A stretch of 64,000 nucleotides of DNA from UBA8079 sp965205535 (GTDB lineage: Bacteria; Pseudomonadota; Alphaproteobacteria; UBA6615). Position numbers and translations under genes: made by a program. Shown in pieces: positions 7,801 through 16,538 of this stretch; positions within the stretch are counted from its first letter, which is position 1, and each line of letters starts with the position of its first letter. Under the pieces are notes generated by a model. It saw only the letters and a program-made list of their open reading frames with translations, was not told the origin of the DNA and did not search any database. The DNA is taken from positions 3,162,001 through 3,226,000 of the forward strand of contig CBDBHH010000005.1 in NCBI GenBank assembly GCA_965205535.1. Reading direction: 5' to 3'.

Positions 7801-10800
7801 ATGACACATGCCGATTTTGTCCATCTCCGCGTCCATTCCGCCTATTCCCTGGCCGAGGGTGCGCTGCGCGTGCCGCAACTCGTCGAATTGTGCCGCGAGC
7901 GGGAAATGCCGGCGGTTGCGATCACGGATACGGGCAATCTGTTCGGTGCGCTTGAATTCTCCATGGCCGCAGCGAAGGCCGGTGTTCAGCCGATCGTCGG
8001 CTGTCAGTTTGCACTCGCATCGGAGGCTGATGAATCCCGCAACGGCTTTCGCGGTGGCGCCCGCGCACCGGCCGACGACCAGATCGTGCTTCTGGCCCAG
8101 TCCGAGGCGGGTTACCGCAACCTTCTGCGGATTGTCAGCCGGTCCTATGTCGAGATGGCCGATGACCGCCATCCCGTTGTCACGCTGGAGGAGCTGAAGG
8201 GGGCGACCGAGGGCCTGATTGCGCTGACGGGCGGTGTGGCGGGCCTGGTGGGCCGCTTGATCGCAGAAGGCCAGATGGATGCCGCAAATGCGGCCATCGA
8301 GCAGCTAAAATCGCTGTTTCCGGACCGTTTATATATGGAGTTACAGCGCCACGGCCTTGAGATCGAGGATCGGCTGGAGCCGGCGTTTATCGATCTTGCC
8401 TATGCCCATGATATCCCGCTGCTCGCGACCAACGAGGCGTTCTTTGCGGACGAGGGCATGTACGAGGCCCACGACGCGCTGTTGTGCATCTCCCAGAGCG
8501 CCTATGTGTCCCAGTCCGAGCGGCGCCGGGTTACGTCGGAGCATCGCTTCAAATCGGCGGCGGAAATGCGGGCGCTGTTTGCCGATTTGCCGGAGGCCAT
8601 CGAAAACACCCTCGTGGTGGCGCGGCGTTGCGCGTTCATGCCGACCGAGACCGCGCCGATGTTGCCGCCATATCCGACGGAGGCCGGGCGCACGGAAGAG
8701 GAAGAGCTGCGAACCGAGGCAGAGGCGGGGCTCGAAGCGCGACTTGTCGCCCATGTCTTCACCGACGACATGGACGAGGCCGCCCGGGAAGCGGCGGCAA
8801 CGCCCTACAGAGAACGGTTGAAGTTCGAGCTCGAAACCATTGTTAACATGGGATATCCCGGCTACTTCCTGATCGTTTCGGACTTCATCAAATGGTCCAA
8901 GGCGAATGGCGTTGCGGTGGGCCCGGGCCGTGGTTCGGGTGCCGGGTCGGCGGTGGCCTGGGCGTTGACGATCACGGATCTCGACCCGTTGCGGTTCGGT
9001 CTGTTCTTCGAGCGGTTCCTGAACCCGGAACGCGTGTCGATGCCTGACTTCGATATCGATTTCTGCCAGGAGCGGCGTGACGAGGTCATCCACTACGTCC
9101 AGCAGAAATTCGGCCACGATCGGGTGGCGCAGATCATCACCTTCGGCAAGCTGCAGGCGCGTGCGGTGGTGCGTGACGTCGGCCGCGTGCTGGAGATGCC
9201 CTACGGGCAGGTGGACCGGATCGCCAAGATGGTGCCGAACAACCCGGCCAACCCGATGACCCTGCAGGAAGCCATCGACAGCGAGGAAGCGCTACAGAAT
9301 ATGCGTGGCGAGGACGAGGCGGTGGCACATCTGCTCGATCTCGCGCTCAAGCTCGAAGGGCTCTACCGCAACTCCTCGACCCACGCCGCCGGCGTTGTGA
9401 TCGGCGACCGGCCGCTGTCGGACATCATTCCGTTGTTCCGCGACCCGCGTGCGGCGACGCTGTCGACCCAGTTCAGCATGAAATATGTCGAGGCGGCGGG
9501 CCTCGTGAAGTTCGACTTTCTGGGCCTGAAGACGCTTGATGTGCTGCAGAAGGCCGTCGAATTGCTGGCCGACCGGGATATCGAGATCGAGCTCGAGACC
9601 TTGCCGCTGGATGACGAGCGCACGTTCAAGATGCTGGCGCGCGGCGACACAACCGGCGTGTTCCAGTGTGAATCCTCCGGCGTACGCGACGTGCTCCGCA
9701 AGCTGGGGCCCGACCGGTTTGAAGACATCATCGCCGTTGTCGCACTCTATCGGCCCGGCCCGATGGACAACATCCCCAGCTACATCTCGCGCAAACACGG
9801 CAACGAGGAGGTCGATTATCTGCACGACGACCTGGAGAGTTGCCTGAAGGAGACCTACGGCATCCCGATCTATCAGGAGCAGGTGATGCAGATGGCCCAG
9901 GAACTGGCGGGTTATACGCTGGGTGGTGCCGATCTGTTGCGCCGCGCCATGGGCAAGAAGATCAAGGCCGAGATGGATGCCCAGCAGGAAAACTTTGTCG
10001 CCGGCGCGAAGGATCGCGGTGTCGATGAGGTAACGTCCACACGTATTTTCGAGACGATCGCCAAGTTCGCCGGCTACGGCTTCAACAAGGCGCATGCGGC
10101 GGCCTATGCGCTGATCGCCTACCAGACGGCCTATCTGAAGGCCAATTACCCGGTTGAGTTCTTTGCGGCGTCGATGACCCTCGACGTGGGTAACACCGAC
10201 AAGCTGGCGATCTACAAGCAGGAACTCGCGAAACACCGCATCGAGCTGCTGCCGCCGGATGTGAACCGTTCGGGCGTGGATTTCACCGTCGCGCATATCA
10301 ATACAGATGCGCCGGCCCCGGACGTAGCCGCGAAAAAAACGCCCGAGGGCGAAGATGAGAAAATCATCCCGATCGGCGGCATTCACTATGCGCTTTCCGC
10401 CATCAAGGGCGTGGGCCGGGGCGCGATGCTCGACCTTGTGCAGGAGCGCGACGCCAACGGCCCCTTCGACAGCCCTTATGAGGTGGTGAGCCGGCTCGAC
10501 GCCCATGTGATGAACCGCCGCCAGCTCGAACAGCTGGTCCAGGCGGGGTCTTTCGACAGCCTGGATGGCAACCGCGCGCGGACGTTCGATTCCATCGACC
10601 AGATCCTCGGGCACGCACAGGCCATTCAGCGCGAGCGCGAAAGCGGCCAGTTCAGCCTGCTCGGCGATGTCGGCGAGGAGGGCGGTTTGCCAGCTCCTGT
10701 GCCGACGGACCGCGCGGACTGGCCCCAGGCCGACAAGCTGCAGCGTGAGCTCGACGCGGTCGGGTTCTACATGTCGGCCCATCCGCTGGACGACTACGGA

Positions 10801-11370
10801 ACCTTGCTGGACCGGCTGGGCGTGGTCGGCAGTGCCGAGCTCGAACAGACCATCGAGCGCCAGGGCGGGGCTGCCAACGTGGTGCTCGCGGGCTCGGTGA
10901 TTGCGGTACAGCAGCGTACCTCCCAGCGCGGCAGCCGATATGCGTTTGTCCAACTGTCCGACGCCGCGGGCACGTTCGAGATCACCATGTTCGAGGAGGT
11001 CCTCAACGCGTCGCGCGAGATACTGGAAAGCGGCAAGCCCGTCCTGGTGCAGACGGCGGCCCGGTTCGAGGAGGGCCAGCTTCGTTTGACCGGCCAGAGC
11101 GTGCGCGAACTCGAGGCGGCGGCAACGAACGCGCCGGTGGCCATCAAGATATGGGTCGAGGGCAGTGAACCGATCGGGTCGTTGAAGTCCTTGATCGACC
11201 GGGAGGCGCGTCCGGGTGAGGGCAAGCGCGGCAACGGGCGCATCCGCATCGTCATCCCCGATGGGGAGCAGGATGTCACCGTGCGTCTCGACGGCGGCTA
11301 TTTGTGCACACCCGAGCTGAACCGGGCCATGCGTGCCATTCCGGGGGTCGTGGACGTGCAGGAAATCTAG
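7801..11370 (+). CDS. dnaE: DNA polymerase III alpha subunit
   Basis: Main replicative polymerase. The 1189-residue product begins with a PHP domain (VHLRVHSAYS at residues 7-16; the usual HSDYS is HSAYS here). The polymerase core carries PDFDIDFCQERR near residue 415, which includes the catalytic aspartates equivalent to E. coli Asp401 and Asp403. Next come RGSGAGSAVAW before it and the palm and finger regions, a helix-hairpin-helix region, and an OB-fold nucleic-acid binding domain near residues 1020-1110 (VVLAGSVIAV to TFEITMFEEV). Length is slightly above the E. coli protein (1160). The start at 7801 has no strong ribosome site but matches the family N terminus exactly. Confidence 0.98.
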   Translation: MTHADFVHLRVHSAYSLAEGALRVPQLVELCREREMPAVAITDTGNLFGALEFSMAAAKAGVQPIVGCQFALASEADESRNGFRGGARAPADDQIVLLAQSEAGYRNLLRIVSRSYVEMADDRHPVVTLEELKGATEGLIALTGGVAGLVGRLIAEGQMDAANAAIEQLKSLFPDRLYMELQRHGLEIEDRLEPAFIDLAYAHDIPLLATNEAFFADEGMYEAHDALLCISQSAYVSQSERRRVTSEHRFKSAAEMRALFADLPEAIENTLVVARRCAFMPTETAPMLPPYPTEAGRTEEEELRTEAEAGLEARLVAHVFTDDMDEAAREAAATPYRERLKFELETIVNMGYPGYFLIVSDFIKWSKANGVAVGPGRGSGAGSAVAWALTITDLDPLRFGLFFERFLNPERVSMPDFDIDFCQERRDEVIHYVQQKFGHDRVAQIITFGKLQARAVVRDVGRVLEMPYGQVDRIAKMVPNNPANPMTLQEAIDSEEALQNMRGEDEAVAHLLDLALKLEGLYRNSSTHAAGVVIGDRPLSDIIPLFRDPRAATLSTQFSMKYVEAAGLVKFDFLGLKTLDVLQKAVELLADRDIEIELETLPLDDERTFKMLARGDTTGVFQCESSGVRDVLRKLGPDRFEDIIAVVALYRPGPMDNIPSYISRKHGNEEVDYLHDDLESCLKETYGIPIYQEQVMQMAQELAGYTLGGADLLRRAMGKKIKAEMDAQQENFVAGAKDRGVDEVTSTRIFETIAKFAGYGFNKAHAAAYALIAYQTAYLKANYPVEFFAASMTLDVGNTDKLAIYKQELAKHRIELLPPDVNRSGVDFTVAHINTDAPAPDVAAKKTPEGEDEKIIPIGGIHYALSAIKGVGRGAMLDLVQERDANGPFDSPYEVVSRLDAHVMNRRQLEQLVQAGSFDSLDGNRARTFDSIDQILGHAQAIQRERESGQFSLLGDVGEEGGLPAPVPTDRADWPQADKLQRELDAVGFYMSAHPLDDYGTLLDRLGVVGSAELEQTIERQGGAANVVLAGSVIAVQQRTSQRGSRYAFVQLSDAAGTFEITMFEEVLNASREILESGKPVLVQTAARFEEGQLRLTGQSVRELEAAATNAPVAIKIWVEGSEPIGSLKSLIDREARPGEGKRGNGRIRIVIPDGEQDVTVRLDGGYLCTPELNRAMRAIPGVVDVQEI

Positions 11371-11372
11371 CT

Positions 11373-11663
11373 GTGTCCGATGACTTGCCCGAGGGTCTGG
11401 TCCGCTCGGGTGGCACGCCCGAATTCACCCAGGATACGATTCCAGACGGCCTGCGCGCCGCCCATGCGCTGGCACCGGGGCGCTGGGGGCTGCTGAATGT
11501 GATTGAAGGCAGTCTCGTATTTGTTGACGAGGCGACGGGCGTGGAAGAGCAGCTCCCGGCACCGTCGACGAAGGCGATCTTCCCGGAGGTGCACCATCAT
11601 GTTCGGGTTTCGGGCCCGGTGGTCTGCCGGATCGATTTTTACCGGGCACCGCCTGACGCCTGA
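11373..11663 (+). CDS. DUF1971 small cupin-like protein
   Basis: A 96-residue protein that resembles DUF1971, a small beta-barrel family also found as the N-terminal part of some tellurite-resistance TehB proteins. Seen: DGLRAAHALAPGRWGLLNVIEG, a proline-containing turn, then FPEVHHHVRVSGPVVCRIDFYR, the family end. No enzyme domain is fused. The GTG start lies 2 bases after the dnaE stop, so it is probably co-translated with dnaE. It is the first of three small beta-barrel genes before rpsB. Function is unknown; a small-molecule or metal binding role is a guess from the fold. Confidence 0.75.
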   Translation: MSDDLPEGLVRSGGTPEFTQDTIPDGLRAAHALAPGRWGLLNVIEGSLVFVDEATGVEEQLPAPSTKAIFPEVHHHVRVSGPVVCRIDFYRAPPDA

Positions 11664-11727
11664 ACTCGCTTTGCGCGGTTTTAGTTTTGAGGTGTATGTT
11701 AGCGCCGGGAACGGAAGGAATACGATT

Positions 11728-12057
11728 ATGTCCACGAAACTGATGGAAAAAACCGCCACCGAGGCTGCCGACCACGAGGTTGGGCATTTTGAGACGCTGG
11801 TCGATGACGAGAAGACCCGGGTCACACTTTGGCACATCAAGCCGGGACAGCAGACCGGCTGGCATCTGCATGATTTCGACTATCTGACGATCCAGCAGTC
11901 GGGGGGTCGCCTGCATCTGGATCATGCCGACGGCAGCCAGCGCGATGTCGACTATGTTCCGGGCAAGGCCGTCATGATCAAGGCGCCTGTCGAACACAAC
12001 GCCACGAATGTCGGCGATGTCGATATCCGGGTGCTGGAGATCGAATACAAATTCTAA
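11728..12057 (+). CDS. Small cupin protein, BauB-like (first of tandem pair)
   Basis: A 109-residue single-domain cupin. It has the metal-site pattern GWHLHDFDY (H-x-H-D-x-D-Y) followed about 45 residues later by a third His in VEHNATN, and ends in the strand VLEIEYKF. This arrangement resembles BauB-type cupins linked to beta-alanine degradation, although no beta-alanine genes are nearby. The ATG at 11728 is preceded by GGAAGGA. It is a clear paralogue of the next gene: both start MS-x-KL-x-EKT and share GH(F/Y)E-x-L-(V/I)-D. The pair probably arose by duplication. The substrate cannot be told from sequence. Confidence 0.8.
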   Translation: MSTKLMEKTATEAADHEVGHFETLVDDEKTRVTLWHIKPGQQTGWHLHDFDYLTIQQSGGRLHLDHADGSQRDVDYVPGKAVMIKAPVEHNATNVGDVDIRVLEIEYKF

Positions 12058-12076
12058 GCCACGGGAGGGACCTTAT

Positions 12077-12418
12077 ATGTCTGAAAAGCTTGCGGAAAAG
12101 ACCCGCGCCGAAGTGCCTGCGGACAAGCTCGGCCATTACGAAGTCCTGATCGATAACGAGACCACCCGGATCACCTTTCATCACATCGAGAAAGGCCAGA
12201 GTTCCGGGTGGCACAGCCACGACCTCGACTATGTCGGCTACCATTTGGGCGACAGCGACGTGCGCATCGAGCGCGGTGGCGGTGATGCCCCGTCGTCGAT
12301 GGCATCCAAGAAGGGTGCGGCGACGTTCTACGAGGTCGGTGAGGGCTTCGAGCACAACGTCACCGTGGTCAGCGAGAGCCCGCTGATCGCACTCGAGATC
12401 GAATACAAGAAGTCCTAG
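12077..12418 (+). CDS. Small cupin protein, BauB-like (second of tandem pair)
   Basis: A 113-residue single-domain cupin, paralogous to the gene before it. The putative metal ligands are retained (GWHSHDLDY, and the third His in FEHNVTV), and it ends in ALEIEYKKS. The two copies differ most in the loop between the cupin motifs, where this one has GGGDAPSSMASKKG. A strong GGGAGGG ribosome site lies 7 bases before the ATG at 12077, stronger than that of its neighbour. It is separated from the rpsB promoter by only about 20 bases. Confidence 0.8.
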   Translation: MSEKLAEKTRAEVPADKLGHYEVLIDNETTRITFHHIEKGQSSGWHSHDLDYVGYHLGDSDVRIERGGGDAPSSMASKKGAATFYEVGEGFEHNVTVVSESPLIALEIEYKKS

Positions 12419-12439
12419 GCGCGATTGCGCCGATAAGGC

Positions 12440-12468
12440 TTGTATTCGGGCCGCCATGGGGGTATCAC
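12440..12468 (+). promoter_or_regulatory. Probable rpsB promoter
   Basis: TTGTAT (12440-12445) and TATCAC (12463-12468) with a 17-base spacer, about 135 bases before rpsB. A G5/C5 inverted repeat overlaps the -10. Confidence 0.4.
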
Positions 12469-12503
12469 CCCCGCGATCTCGCCGTTGCGGGACATATTCC
12501 ACA

Positions 12504-12573
12504 CGCAGACCTGCGGCAGGCGGACAGACATCCCCGCTCGTCGATCCGGTGCCCCTCGGGGCGGCAGTCTGCG
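12504..12573 (+). other. Structured rpsB 5' leader (candidate autoregulatory RNA)
   Basis: In the leader, CGCAGAC (12504-12510) can pair with GTCTGCG (12567-12573). This encloses a GCCC-CTCG-GGGC style hairpin (12551-12562) and a local CCTGC/GCAGG element (12510-12520). S2 leaders in other bacteria bind S2 and control rpsB-tsf. By analogy this could do the same, but the pairing is only by eye. Confidence 0.35.
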
Positions 12574-12601
12574 GAGGCACAACCGGTAAAGGAGAGAGAC
12601 C

Positions 12602-13507
12602 ATGGCGGTCCCTACATTCACGATGCGCCAGCTGCTGGAAGCTGGTGTTCACTTTGGTCATAACACCCGACGCTGGAATCCGAAGATGGAGCCGTTCATT
12701 TTCGGCGTCCGTAACGGGATTCACATCATCGATCTGCAGCAGTCGGTACCGATGCTCTATGCCGCACTGAACGCGGCCCGCACCGTGGCGTCCGAGGGCG
12801 GCCGGGTGCTGTTCGTCGGCACCAAACGCGCGGCCAGCGATATCGTTGCTGAATCGGCCCGCAAATGCGGCCAGTACTACGTCAACCAGCGCTGGCTGGG
12901 CGGCATGCTCACCAACTGGACGACGATTTCCCAGTCGATCAAGACCCTGAAAGAGCTGGAAGAGCAGCTTTCCGGCGAGGCGGCCCTTGGCCTGACCAAG
13001 AAGGAAACCCTGCAGCTCACGCGCAAGCGCGACAAGCTGGAGATGGCGCTGGGTGGCATCAAGGAGATGGGTGGTCGCCCGGACCTGGTGGTCATCATCG
13101 ACACGAACAAGGAAGACATTGCGATCAAGGAAGCCAAGAAGCTTGGTATTCCGGTCGTGGGCGTCTGCGATACCAACTCTGACCCGTCCGACATCGATAT
13201 GCCTATCCCGGGCAACGACGATGCGATGCGCGCCATTCAGCTGTATTGCGATCTGTTCGCCGGTGCCGTGATCGACGGCCTGCAGCAGGACATGGCCGCA
13301 GCTGGTATCGATATCGGTGAAGCCGAAGCGCCGCCCGCAGAAGCAGCGGTTGCGGAGGCTGCGGAAGCGCCGGCTGAGGAAGCGCCGGCTGAGGAAGCGG
13401 CGGTCGAGCCTGCTGTTGCAGCGGCGGTCGAGCCTGCGGTTGCAGCGGCCGAAGCAGCACCCGCCGCCGAGGCACCTGCCGAAGCGCCGGCAGAGCCCGC
13501 GTCGTAA
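12602..13507 (+). CDS. rpsB: 30S ribosomal protein S2
   Basis: Ribosomal protein of the small subunit body. Residues 1-235 match bacterial S2 throughout: MRQLLEAGVHFGH, WNPKM, VNQRWLGGMLTNW, and DTNSDPSDIDMPIPGNDD. The protein is 301 residues, longer than the usual 240-260, because of a C-terminal tail (about 240-301) made of Ala, Pro, Glu and Val repeats. The DNA of the tail contains tandem repeats of 15 bases (13367-13396) and 24 bases (13401-13448). A good ribosome site (AAAGGAGAG) precedes the ATG. It leads the tsf-pyrH-frr block. Confidence 0.98.
   Translation: MAVPTFTMRQLLEAGVHFGHNTRRWNPKMEPFIFGVRNGIHIIDLQQSVPMLYAALNAARTVASEGGRVLFVGTKRAASDIVAESARKCGQYYVNQRWLGGMLTNWTTISQSIKTLKELEEQLSGEAALGLTKKETLQLTRKRDKLEMALGGIKEMGGRPDLVVIIDTNKEDIAIKEAKKLGIPVVGVCDTNSDPSDIDMPIPGNDDAMRAIQLYCDLFAGAVIDGLQQDMAAAGIDIGEAEAPPAEAAVAEAAEAPAEEAPAEEAAVEPAVAAAVEPAVAAAEAAPAAEAPAEAPAEPAS
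13367..13448 (+). repeat. In-frame tandem repeats in the rpsB tail
   Basis: Two exact copies of a 15-base unit (13367-13381 and 13382-13396, encoding APAEE), then a near-exact 24-base repeat (units beginning 13401 and 13425, encoding VEPAVAAA-like text). Both preserve the frame, as expected of replication slippage in a tolerant tail. Confidence 0.8.
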
Positions 13508-13566
13508 GGCAGTTTTTTGTCGTAATATTAATACGTTAAAACACTATATTCGAGTGGAGAATCAGC
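13508..13566 (+). promoter_or_regulatory. AT-rich rpsB-tsf spacer
   Basis: A 59-base spacer far richer in A/T than its surroundings, with a T6 tract (13513-13518), a TAATATTA palindrome (13523-13530) and TATATT (13545-13550). It could hold an internal tsf promoter or a partial attenuator. I see no good -35 at standard spacing, so the role is open. Confidence 0.25.
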
Positions 13567-14487
13567 ATGGCTGAAATCACGGCGGCTGCCGTCAAGGAAC
13601 TGCGCGAGAAGTCCGGCGCGGGCATGATGGATTGCAAAACGGCGTTGACCGAGAACGATGGCGACACGGATGCCGCCGTTGATTGGTTGCGCAAAAAGGG
13701 CCTCGCGGCTGCCGAGAAGAAGGCGGGCCGCGCAGCAGCGGAGGGCCTTGTCGGCATGGCGACCGATGGTGCGACCGGTGCGCTGGCCGAGGTGAACTCC
13801 GAGACCGATTTCGTCGCCCGGAACGAGATTTTCCAGAGTTTCGTCACCAAGGTGACAGCGTTGGCGCTGGTGCATGGTGACGATGAGGCCGCGCTCAAAG
13901 CCGCGTCGGTCGATGGCGGCGGGTCTGTCGAGGAGACCGTCGTCGAGCTGGTTGGCACGATCGGTGAAAACATCGGTTTCCGCCGGGCGACCAGCCTTTC
14001 GGTCGATGCGGGTGTTGTGTCGGGCTATGTTCACAACCAGGTGGCGCCGGGGCTGGGCAAGATCGGCGTCCTTGTGGCGCTCGAATCCACCGGTGATGCG
14101 GCGAAGCTCGATGAGCTCGGCCGCCAGCTTGCGATGCATGTGGCTGCTGCACAGCCGCAGTTCCTCGATATCGCGTCCGTTGATGCCAGTGCGCTCGACC
14201 GCGAGCGCGAGGTTCTGGCCGAGCAGGCGCGCGCTTCGGGCAAGCCGGAAGAGATCGTCGAGAAAATGGTGGAAGGTCGCCTGCGCAAGTTCTACGAAGA
14301 AGTGGTGCTCAACGAGCAGACATTCGTGATCGACGGAGAAACCAAGGTTTCGAAGGTTATCGAAGCGGCGGCACAGGAAGTTGGTGCGCCGGTCGTCCTG
14401 GCCGGGTTTGTGCGCTTCACGTTGGGCGAGGGAATTGAACGCCGGGAAGACGATTTCGCTGACGAAGTGGCAAAGCTCGCCAACTAA
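13567..14487 (+). CDS. tsf: Elongation factor Ts
   Basis: Nucleotide exchange factor for EF-Tu. The 306-residue protein has the N-terminal UBA-like domain (VKELREKSGAGMMDCKTAL, about residues 8-26), the TDFVAR motif that contacts EF-Tu, and the two core subdomains, with the conserved YEEVVLNEQ region near the end (FYEEVVLNEQTF). A GTGGAGAA ribosome site precedes the ATG. It lies between rpsB and pyrH in the standard bacterial order. Confidence 0.98.
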   Translation: MAEITAAAVKELREKSGAGMMDCKTALTENDGDTDAAVDWLRKKGLAAAEKKAGRAAAEGLVGMATDGATGALAEVNSETDFVARNEIFQSFVTKVTALALVHGDDEAALKAASVDGGGSVEETVVELVGTIGENIGFRRATSLSVDAGVVSGYVHNQVAPGLGKIGVLVALESTGDAAKLDELGRQLAMHVAAAQPQFLDIASVDASALDREREVLAEQARASGKPEEIVEKMVEGRLRKFYEEVVLNEQTFVIDGETKVSKVIEAAAQEVGAPVVLAGFVRFTLGEGIERREDDFADEVAKLAN

Positions 14488-14519
14488 GTCGCGAACCGGC
14501 CGAACGGAACGGTAATCCG

Positions 14520-15245
14520 ATGGCAGGCACATCTGAGTTCAAGCGGGTTCTCCTGAAAGTTTCAGGTGAGGTCCTTATGGGAGACGGGGAATTCGGCCTC
14601 GATCCCAAGATGGTCAGCCGTATCGCCAACGATATCGCCGAGGTTCAGAAAACCGGGATCGAGCTTTGTCTGGTCGTCGGCGGTGGCAACATCTTCCGGG
14701 GCGTGTCCGTTGCCGCCCAAGGGATGGAGCGGGCGAGTGCCGACTATATGGGTATGCTCGCCACGGTGATGAACGCCCTGGCGCTGCAGAGCGCGCTGGA
14801 GGAATGCGACGTTCCCACCCGCGTACTCTCGGCCATTCCGATGGCAACGGTATGCGAGCCCTATATTCGCCGACGCGCGGTGCGTCACATGGAACGGGGC
14901 CGGGTGGTGATCTTCGCGGCCGGCACGGGCAATCCCTATTTCACGACCGATACGGCCGCAGCATTGCGGGCATCGGAGATGGATTGCGATTGCCTGCTCA
15001 AGGGCACGAAGGTCGATGGTGTCTACGCCGCCGATCCGGAGAAGGATCCGGACGCAGAGCGGTTTGACTCGTTGACCCATTTCGACGTGCTGCAGCGCGA
15101 CCTGAAAGTCATGGACGCGGCGGCGATCACACTATGCCGCGAGAACGATATTCCGATTTTGGTGTTTTCGATCCAGAATGCGGGAGAGGTGAAGCGCGTG
15201 CTCGAGGGCGAGGGCCGCTTCACGATAGTCAGGGGAGAGAATTAG
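14520..15245 (+). CDS. pyrH: UMP kinase
   Basis: Phosphorylates UMP to UDP, the first committed step to pyrimidine triphosphates; acts as a hexamer in the cytoplasm. The 241-residue protein shows LLKVSGEVLMG at the N terminus, the nucleotide-binding VVGGGNIFRG, and the phosphate-binding FAAGTGNPYFTTDTAAALRA. All are typical of the amino-acid kinase fold PyrH. The stop directly precedes frr; the purine-rich end of pyrH supplies the ribosome site for frr. Confidence 0.98.
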   Translation: MAGTSEFKRVLLKVSGEVLMGDGEFGLDPKMVSRIANDIAEVQKTGIELCLVVGGGNIFRGVSVAAQGMERASADYMGMLATVMNALALQSALEECDVPTRVLSAIPMATVCEPYIRRRAVRHMERGRVVIFAAGTGNPYFTTDTAAALRASEMDCDCLLKGTKVDGVYAADPEKDPDAERFDSLTHFDVLQRDLKVMDAAAITLCRENDIPILVFSIQNAGEVKRVLEGEGRFTIVRGEN

Positions 15246-15800
15246 GTGTCGGCTGATGAAAATGACCTCAAGCGCCGCATGGACGGTGCACTGGATGCGC
15301 TAAAACGTGAATTTGGCGGCCTGCGAACGGGCCGTGCCTCGACGTCGCTGCTGGAGAATGTCCAGGTGGATGCGTATGGCGCCGCGATGCCCATGAACCA
15401 GGTGGCCTCCGTCAGTGTCCCCGAGCCGCGGATGCTGAGCGTGCAGGTCTGGGACGACGGCAACATCAAGGCGGTGGAGAAGGCGATCATCGATTCCGAG
15501 CTGGGCCTGAATCCCCAGACGGAAGGCAACTTGATCCGGGTGCCTATTCCCGAGCTCAGCGAGGAACGTCGAGAGGAGATGACCAAGGTTGCCGCCAAAT
15601 ATGCCGAGCAGGCACGTATCGCGGTTCGCAATGTTCGCCGTGACGGTATGGATTCGCTCAAGAAGCTCGAGAAGGACGGTGAAATCTCCCAGGATGAGCA
15701 TCGTGCGCGGGGTGACGATATCCAGCAGTTGACCGACGGCCATATCTCCAACATCGACACACTGCTCGAATCCAAAGAGCAGGAGATCATGCAGGTCTGA
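15246..15800 (+). CDS. frr: Ribosome recycling factor
   Basis: Works with EF-G to split ribosomes after termination. The 184-residue product is full length and shows GGLRTGRAS near residue 25, VWD, and the helical C-terminal arm with VRNVRRDGMDSLKKLEK. The GTG start follows the pyrH stop directly and uses the GGGGAGAG at the end of pyrH as its ribosome site, so the two are translationally linked. Confidence 0.98.
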   Translation: MSADENDLKRRMDGALDALKREFGGLRTGRASTSLLENVQVDAYGAAMPMNQVASVSVPEPRMLSVQVWDDGNIKAVEKAIIDSELGLNPQTEGNLIRVPIPELSEERREEMTKVAAKYAEQARIAVRNVRRDGMDSLKKLEKDGEISQDEHRARGDDIQQLTDGHISNIDTLLESKEQEIMQV

Positions 15801-15804
15801 CCTG

Positions 15805-16533
15805 ATGGCCGACGGCGCAGACGAACAGAGCCGGGTGCCGGCGCATATTGCAGTCATCATGGACGGCAACGGGCGTTGGGCGCGGGCCCGTGGTCTGCCG
15901 CGAACAGCCGGACACGCCAAAGGCGCGGAAGCGGTCAAGCGCACCCTCGACGCGGCCGAAGAACTCGGCGTGAAATACCTCACATTATTTGGCTTCAGTT
16001 CAGAGAACTGGAACCGACCGAGCGATGAGGTCGGTGATCTGATGGGCTTGCTGCGCCGGTATCTCCAGAGCGAAACGGCCGATTTGCACCAACGCGATAT
16101 GCGCATTCGGGTGATCGGAGACCGGACACGTTTTTCCGACGACATCGTGACCCTGATCGAGGGCGCGGAAGAAATGACGGCGGGCAATACCGGTCTCAAC
16201 CTGACGGCCGCACTCAGCTATGGCGGGCGCCAGGATATTGCGGCGTCAACCCGGTTGCTGGCCCAGAAAGCCGCCGACGGCGACCTCGATCCCGTCACGA
16301 TCGATGAAGAGCTGGTCTCGCAGCATCTTTGGACCCGGGACCTGCCGGACCCCGATCTGCTTATCCGGACGAGCAATGAGCAGCGGATCAGCAATTTCCT
16401 GCTCTGGCAGTGTGCCTACACCGAACTGGTGTTTGTCGATGCACTCTGGCCGGAATTCGACCGCACGCATCTGGAAGAATGCATCGACGAATATAACCGG
16501 CGCGATCGTCGTTACGGCGCCGTGGCTGGCTGA
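15805..16533 (+). CDS. uppS: Undecaprenyl diphosphate synthase
   Basis: Extends farnesyl diphosphate to the C55 lipid carrier used for peptidoglycan and other envelope polymers. The 242-residue cis-prenyltransferase has IMDGNGRWA with the catalytic Asp20, the conserved LTLFGFSSENWNRP, and RTSNEQRISNFLLWQ (many homologues have RTSGE; Asn here). It ends with the typical WPEF and YNRRDRRYG. It overlaps no neighbour but lies 4 bases after frr and 5 before cdsA. Confidence 0.97.
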   Translation: MADGADEQSRVPAHIAVIMDGNGRWARARGLPRTAGHAKGAEAVKRTLDAAEELGVKYLTLFGFSSENWNRPSDEVGDLMGLLRRYLQSETADLHQRDMRIRVIGDRTRFSDDIVTLIEGAEEMTAGNTGLNLTAALSYGGRQDIAASTRLLAQKAADGDLDPVTIDEELVSQHLWTRDLPDPDLLIRTSNEQRISNFLLWQCAYTELVFVDALWPEFDRTHLEECIDEYNRRDRRYGAVAG

Positions 16534-16538
16534 AGGCA

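Noticed and set aside
9292..10953. 553-residue open frame on the minus strand opposite dnaE
   Set aside because: It is a mirror of a high-GC coding strand: composition rich in Arg, His, Gly and Asp with no domain, and fully covered by dnaE.
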